This document shows, piece after piece, positions 60,075 through 64,000 of a stretch of DNA of 64,000 bases (position 1 is its first letter; each line of letters opens with the position of its first letter). The position numbers and the translations under genes were made by a program. The notes under the pieces were generated by a model. It was given only the letters and a program-made list of their open reading frames with translations, ran no database searches and was not told where the DNA came from. Source of the DNA: an uncultured Collinsella sp. (GTDB taxonomy: Bacteria > Actinomycetota > Coriobacteriia > Coriobacteriales > Coriobacteriaceae); the NCBI GenBank assembly GCA_900541855.1, contig UQLD01000002.1, positions 1-64,000 of the forward strand. The letters run 5' to 3'.

Positions 60075-61118
60075 CTAGCGTTGTACGTAGGCGCGGACCA
60101 GCTCGTAGGTATTGCGCACGCCGTCGATGTGGCTGCGCTCGTAGTTGTGGCTCGCGTACACGCCGGGGCCGATCAGGCCGTGACGGATGTCGTAGCCGGC
60201 CGAGAGCGTGGCCTCAACGTCCGAGCCGTAGTGCGGATACACATCGATGGCGTAATCGAGCTCCAGCTCGCGCGCGATGTTGGACAGCGTGGTTACCAGG
60301 TCGTAGTTGTACGGACCGCCCGAATCCTTGGCGCAAATCGACACCATGCGCTCGGTGCAGCCCAGGTCGTCGCCCACGCAGCCCATGTCAACGCTGATCA
60401 TCTCGCGCGTGTCGGCCGGCACGAAAGCACCGCCGTGGCCGACCTCCTCGTACACGGTAAAGAGCAGCGACACCTTGCGCGAAAGCGACACCTCGCCGTC
60501 AGCAACAGCGCGGGCCAGACCCAGCAGAATCGACGCCGACAGCTTGTCATCCAGGAAGCGGCTCTTGATGTAGCCGCTCTCCGTCACCGTGGTACGCGGA
60601 TCCATAGCGATGATGTCGCCGGTCTGAATGCCCAGCTCAAGCACATCGTCCTTGCTGTCGACATTCTCATCGAGCAGGATTTCCATGTTCTTCTCGATGG
60701 TCTTGACCGGCTCGTCGGCCACATGCGCCGAAGGCTCGGTATTGAGGACCACGCCCGTGTAGACATTGCCGTCGCGCGTGTAGACGGTGCAGTTCTCGCC
60801 ATCGGCCGTAGACCACTGATGCCCGCCGAGCGTCGTGGGGCGCAGGCGACCATTGTCCTTAATGGAACGCACCATGGCGCCCAGGGTATCGACATGGCTC
60901 GCCAGTACGAGCGGCTCACCCTCGCCACCAAGCTCAACGAGCACGTTACCCTTATTGGAACGCTCAGGCCCAAACCCCATATCGCGCAGGGTCTCCATCA
61001 GATAATCAGTCGCCGCACGGGTATAGCCCGTCGGCGAAGCAATAGAAGTCAGTGTCTTAAGCTGTCCCGCGATATAGGAGAGCGTCTCCTCTAGAGAAGC
61101 ATCGATTACAGAAGCCAT
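60075..61118 (-). CDS. M42 family metallo-aminopeptidase
   Basis: M42 peptidases (glutamyl aminopeptidase/TET type) are cytosolic two-metal aminopeptidases that form large tetrahedral complexes. The 347-residue protein has the ligands in order: LVLASHVDTLG (His, Asp), IKSRFLDDKLSA (bridging Asp), LFTVYEEVGHGG (catalytic Glu pair), MISVDMGCVGDD (Asp) and GVYASHNYERSH (His). A start at 61118 is 6 nt from GGAAGG; the ATG at 61124 abuts it. Stands alone, with the C-terminus close to a hairpin. Confidence 0.94.
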   Translation of the reverse strand: MASVIDASLEETLSYIAGQLKTLTSIASPTGYTRAATDYLMETLRDMGFGPERSNKGNVLVELGGEGEPLVLASHVDTLGAMVRSIKDNGRLRPTTLGGHQWSTADGENCTVYTRDGNVYTGVVLNTEPSAHVADEPVKTIEKNMEILLDENVDSKDDVLELGIQTGDIIAMDPRTTVTESGYIKSRFLDDKLSASILLGLARAVADGEVSLSRKVSLLFTVYEEVGHGGAFVPADTREMISVDMGCVGDDLGCTERMVSICAKDSGGPYNYDLVTTLSNIARELELDYAIDVYPHYGSDVEATLSAGYDIRHGLIGPGVYASHNYERSHIDGVRNTYELVRAYVQR

Positions 61119-61722
61119 GTGCATCCTTCCAAGCAAAACTAAGACCGAGTCCCGATTTTAACCGTTCTGCACGCGCAAGGCTCTGGGAGCCGAGCCACCT
61201 CCAGACGTCCTCGCGCCGATTTTGCGCACGCGCACGGCTTACAATCCCAATCTTGCATAAATCCTATCGGTATCTGCATAGAAATGAGGAGTCTTTTTGC
61301 TTCGTCTCAGGGTACCCCACCTTGGGCCGTGCAAAAAACGGAGTATTCAGCACCGTGGGCCCCAACGGCCCCATCACGAACGACAAAACGACGTGGTTAC
61401 AGCAGTGTTGCAGGTCGTCGCAAAGCAAAAACTCAGTAACAACCCCCTCCACTCATCGATAGCCCGCCCACAATGGCTGTCGATGGGCGCCTGCGGGCCA
61501 CTACGGGCCATTCAAAACGTTATGCATTTTTAAGAGCTTGCTGAATACTCCCAAAAATGCACGCTGGGAAGTGCACCACCTATCCGCAGCGGGCAGTACG
61601 CCTTGGTTTTGTCCGTCTCAGGGCATCGACGCAGCACAAAAAGCCCCGCCGTGCGTAGCACGGCGGGGCCAGCGGCATGTCAAAAGACCATACACCTACG
61701 GGCGAAGGACCACCAAACTGGG
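61119..61722. other. 604-bp gap with inverted and direct repeats
   Basis: No credible gene. TACAAT at 61240-61245 resembles other -10 boxes of this window and faces into the gap. GGAGTATTCAGCA (61340-61352) recurs inverted at 61539-61551, and a hairpin TGCATTTTT/AAAAATGCA lies at 61523-61561. CGTCTCAGGG occurs at 61304-61313 and 61614-61623. The region may hold a repeat element or an untranslated RNA. Confidence 0.4.
61638..61669 (-). terminator. Strong terminator after the alcohol dehydrogenase gene
   Basis: GCCCCGCCGTGC and GCACGGCGGGGC (61643-61654, 61658-61669) with a 3-nt loop, followed on the minus strand by TTTTT. Confidence 0.92.
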
Positions 61723-62889
61723 CTAGGCAGCCGGGCAGATCTTCTTGAAGAGCTCGATGACGTCGTCGAGCGTTGCCTCGCGCGGGTTACCCGGGAAGCA
61801 GGCGTCGGCCATGGCGTCCTTGGCCAGAACCTCGATCTCGTCGGCCTTCATAGCCTCGCAGACGTGCGGGATATTCACGTCGGCGGAAAGCTGCTTGACG
61901 GCGGCGATAGCGGCGTCGGCAGCCTCGTCGGTGCTCATGCCCGTGGTGTCAACACCCATGGCAAGGGCAACCTTGGCCAGGCGCTCAGCGCAAACCGGCT
62001 TGTTGAACTCCATGGCGATCGGCAGCAGCATGGCGCAAGCGACGCCGTGCGGGGTGTCGTAGTGAGCAGACAGGGTGTGAGCCATTGCGTGGTCGATGCC
62101 CAGGCCAACGTTGGAGAAGCCCATGCCGGCGACATACTGGCCAAGGGCCATGCCCTCGCGGCCGGAGCCGGGCTGGCCGGACTTGGCCTCGGCAACGGAG
62201 TCGCGTAGGTTCTCGCTGATCAGCTTGATGGCCTCAAAGTGGAACATGTCGGAGAGCTCCCAAGCGCCCTTGGTGGTATAGCCCTCGATGGCGTGGGTCA
62301 GAGCGTCCATGCCGGTGGAGGCGGTCAGGCCGGCGGGCATGGAAGCCATCATGTCGGGGTCGACGACGGCGACCTCGGGGGCGTCGTTGGTGTCGACGCA
62401 CACGAACTTGCGGACCTTCTCGGGGTCGGTGATGACGTAGTTGATGGTCACCTCGGCAGCGGTACCGGCGGTCGTCGGCACGGCGATGGTGAACACGGCG
62501 TGGTTCTTAGTGGGAGCAACGCCCTCGAGGCTGCGGACATCGGCGAACTCGGGGTTGTTGATGATGATGCCGATGGCCTTGGCGGTGTCCATGGAGGAGC
62601 CGCCACCGATGGTCACGATAGCGTCAGCCTCGGCGGCCTTGAAGGCCTCGACGCCGTCCTTGACGTTCTGAATCGTGGGGTTGGGCTTGATCTCGGAGTA
62701 GAGGCTCCAAGCGATGCCGGCGGCGTCGAGCTCGTCGGTCACCTTAGCGGTAACGCCAAACTTGACCAGATCGGGGTCGGAGCAGACGAAGATCTTCTTG
62801 TAGCCGCGACGCTGGAGCTCGCCGGGGATCTCCTTGATGGCGCCGGAACCATGATAAGAGATGGTATTGAGAACGAAACGATTAGCCAT
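61723..62889 (-). CDS. Iron-containing alcohol dehydrogenase, FucO-like lactaldehyde reductase
   Basis: Group III (Fe) alcohol dehydrogenase; nearest to FucO, which reduces lactaldehyde to propane-1,2-diol. The 388-residue protein has the dinucleotide loop IVTIGGGSSMDTAKA, the TTAGTAAEV loop, and iron ligands in TGMDALTHAIEG (Asp, His), GLGIDHAMAHTLSAHYDTPHGVA (two His). MANRFVLNTISYHG matches FucO's opening. GGGAGGCT lies 4 nt before the ATG at 62889. No fucose or rhamnose genes are nearby, so substrate is unsure; butanol or propanediol dehydrogenases are alternatives. The upstream gap has an inverted pair of AAAGCGTT that may be an operator. Confidence 0.9.
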   Translation of the reverse strand: MANRFVLNTISYHGSGAIKEIPGELQRRGYKKIFVCSDPDLVKFGVTAKVTDELDAAGIAWSLYSEIKPNPTIQNVKDGVEAFKAAEADAIVTIGGGSSMDTAKAIGIIINNPEFADVRSLEGVAPTKNHAVFTIAVPTTAGTAAEVTINYVITDPEKVRKFVCVDTNDAPEVAVVDPDMMASMPAGLTASTGMDALTHAIEGYTTKGAWELSDMFHFEAIKLISENLRDSVAEAKSGQPGSGREGMALGQYVAGMGFSNVGLGIDHAMAHTLSAHYDTPHGVACAMLLPIAMEFNKPVCAERLAKVALAMGVDTTGMSTDEAADAAIAAVKQLSADVNIPHVCEAMKADEIEVLAKDAMADACFPGNPREATLDDVIELFKKICPAA

Positions 62890-62948
62890 TGATAGCCTCC
62901 CATCGTGTGCGGGGCATCCATTACGCCCCACGCTATGAGTCCCATCCT

Positions 62949-62999
62949 AACGCTTTTGAAACAAAAAACGCGTGAGAACGTCAAACTATTTAAAGCGTT
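62949..62999. promoter_or_regulatory. Inverted AAAGCGTT sites upstream of the alcohol dehydrogenase
   Basis: AACGCTTT (62949-62956) and AAAGCGTT (62992-62999) are reverse complements 60-110 bp before the start codon; the second lies in TTGAAACGCTTTAA on the minus strand, reminiscent of LacI-type (cre-like) sites. Role unproved. Confidence 0.3.
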
Positions 63000-63012
63000 T
63001 CAACAGACGATG

Positions 63013-63049
63013 AAAAATATTGCGGCAAAGGGACAGCCCCTTTGCCGCA
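63013..63049 (-). terminator. Terminator after the DUF1275 gene
   Basis: 12-nt arms TGCGGCAAAGGG/CCCTTTGCCGCA (63021-63032, 63038-63049) followed on the minus strand by ATATTTTT. Confidence 0.85.
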
Positions 63050-63054
63050 TTCGG

Positions 63055-63771
63055 TTACTTTCGGCAGCCCTCTTTCCAAGCCTCGGCCGCAACCTTCCAG
63101 CGTAAGCGCAAGTCGCGCTCGCGGTCGATGAACATGATGGCAAACGCGACAAACAGCAGCAAGCTCGCCACGACGATGGCATGCAGGCCCATGCGCTCAA
63201 TACACCAGTTGCCCAACACGGCGCCAAACACAAAGGTAAAGATCACGCCAAAGTACAGCAGGCCGTTTTCCAAAAAGCCGCGCCTGTGGGTGATGATGTA
63301 ATCGTCCACATTTTGCAGCGCGTTGCGCAAGTTGCCGATGCACATGGTCGTAGCGATGCCGTGACCGTGGATCTTGCGGAAGCTCTCGACCTGCATGCCG
63401 CAGGCAAACGAGGTAAGGCAGTTGGCGAGCAGGTTGAAATTGCCGCCCGGGATAAAGCTCACGCCCAGTAAGATGACGGCTTCAAAGAACACCGTCACCT
63501 GACGCCAGTGGATCACGCTGCCAAACCGCTCGTGTACCAGATCGGCAAGCATAATACCCACGGCAAACGACACCACAGGGAAGAAGTAGCGCCCCGCAAG
63601 TGCCCAGTTGCCCTCCGAGATGCTCACGCCCACGAGCAGGATGTTGCCTGTCTGCGCGTTGGCGAAAACATGGTCGCGCCCAATGTACGAATACACGTCC
63701 ATAAAGCCACCGGCGAGCGCCAAGATGATGCCCAGCTCAATAGACTCCGATATCTGTTTGGCACGCTGCAT
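63055..63771 (-). CDS. YoaK/DUF1275 family membrane protein
   Basis: A 238-residue six-helix membrane protein of the DUF1275 (YoaK) family. It shows GIILALAGGFMDVYSYIGRDHVFANAQTGNILLVG, the typical family block (usually GxxDAxSyl.....FvanqTGN), and the C-terminal GNLRNALQNV...LYFGVIFTFVFGAVLG. Function unknown; distantly resembles transporters. The ATG at 63771 follows AAGGAGG at about 10 nt; longer in-frame starts carry no RBS. It may be the last gene of its own unit. Confidence 0.9.
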   Translation of the reverse strand: MQRAKQISESIELGIILALAGGFMDVYSYIGRDHVFANAQTGNILLVGVSISEGNWALAGRYFFPVVSFAVGIMLADLVHERFGSVIHWRQVTVFFEAVILLGVSFIPGGNFNLLANCLTSFACGMQVESFRKIHGHGIATTMCIGNLRNALQNVDDYIITHRRGFLENGLLYFGVIFTFVFGAVLGNWCIERMGLHAIVVASLLLFVAFAIMFIDRERDLRLRWKVAAEAWKEGCRK

Positions 63772-63952
63772 CGTCGTGCATCCTCCTTGTTGACGACCCT
63801 CTCGTGCGTTGGCGGAAACATAGCCGCCGTTCATACTGTAACCCATTGACAACATGGCGTGCGCGCGAGACGACCCCTTCGACACAGGGATACACAGTCT
63901 GGAAACAAACGACACCCGCATCGACACGCCGATCCGCTAGCTCATGTACTCC

Positions 63953-63987
63953 ACCAGTCTTTTTAGCCCCGTCCCAAAAAGACTGGT
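63953..63987. repeat. Palindrome with the GTCCCAAAAAGACT core
   Basis: ACCAGTCTTTTT (63953-63964) and AAAAAGACTGGT (63976-63987) are exact 12-nt arms; the loop reads AGCCCCGTCCC. Related pieces occur at 4831-4850, 4882-4895 and 46817-46830. It lies at the right end of the window, upstream of the DUF1275 gene. Confidence 0.7.
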
Positions 63988-64000
63988 TACAATTACGTGC

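Overview
The window is about 60 percent G+C and almost fully coding. Short intergenic gaps, Actinobacteria-like codon bias, a divergent methionyl-tRNA synthetase, class III fructose bisphosphatase, FolD/FchA folate genes, a superoxide reductase and several wall-anchored or low-complexity surface proteins together suggest an anaerobic gut member of the Coriobacteriia, most like Collinsella. This is an inference from gene content; no rRNA or tRNA gene is present to confirm it.

Layout. 0-9 kb: queuosine genes queA and queH with a zincin-like membrane protein (minus strand), a methionyl-tRNA synthetase-like enzyme, an RNA m5C methyltransferase, a TIM-barrel protein and a DegV protein. 8.8-12 kb: fructose-1,6-bisphosphatase and two GtrA-like membrane proteins. 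12-17 kb: the most striking locus, a cobalamin riboswitch upstream of a 1284-residue surface protein (four DUF4430-like domains, a PQQ-like beta-propeller, a Listeria-Bacteroides repeat and a C-terminal anchor), followed without a gap by a second DUF4430 protein. 17-23 kb: a UbiB kinase-like protein with a small partner, a C69 dipeptidase, a 238-bp inverted-repeat element, and fchA-folD. 23-32 kb: a small lipoprotein, a Tat-exported PI-PLC-domain surface protein, a DUF1016 nuclease, a zinc-ribbon protein, a CDF metal transporter and a membrane protein. 32-39 kb: formate-THF ligase, ruvCAB, a degenerate NAD-synthetase-like protein and superoxide reductase. 39-56 kb: a SWIM/SNF2 helicase, dnaE, an A+T-richer MFS transporter, DUF3284, and addBA. 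56-64 kb: YerC, a holin-like protein, an Rrf2 regulator divergent from cysK, mnmA, an M42 peptidase, a FucO-type alcohol dehydrogenase and a DUF1275 protein.

Functional links: fchA, folD and fhs cover one-carbon folate interconversion. queA and queH cover the last two queuosine steps. ruvCAB, addBA, dnaE and the SNF2 protein form a replication and recombination group. The Rrf2 regulator faces cysK, and the sulfur-using mnmA follows, so a sulfur link is likely. The riboswitch-controlled DUF4430/propeller pair is the best candidate for an undescribed system, possibly surface capture of cobamides.

Intergenic DNA holds several palindromic elements (around 4.8, 21.1, 36.7, 60.0 and 64.0 kb) that look like dispersed miniature repeats. 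Bases 1-86 contain no gene I can assign. Start codons were chosen from ribosome-binding sites and often differ from the longest possible reading frame.
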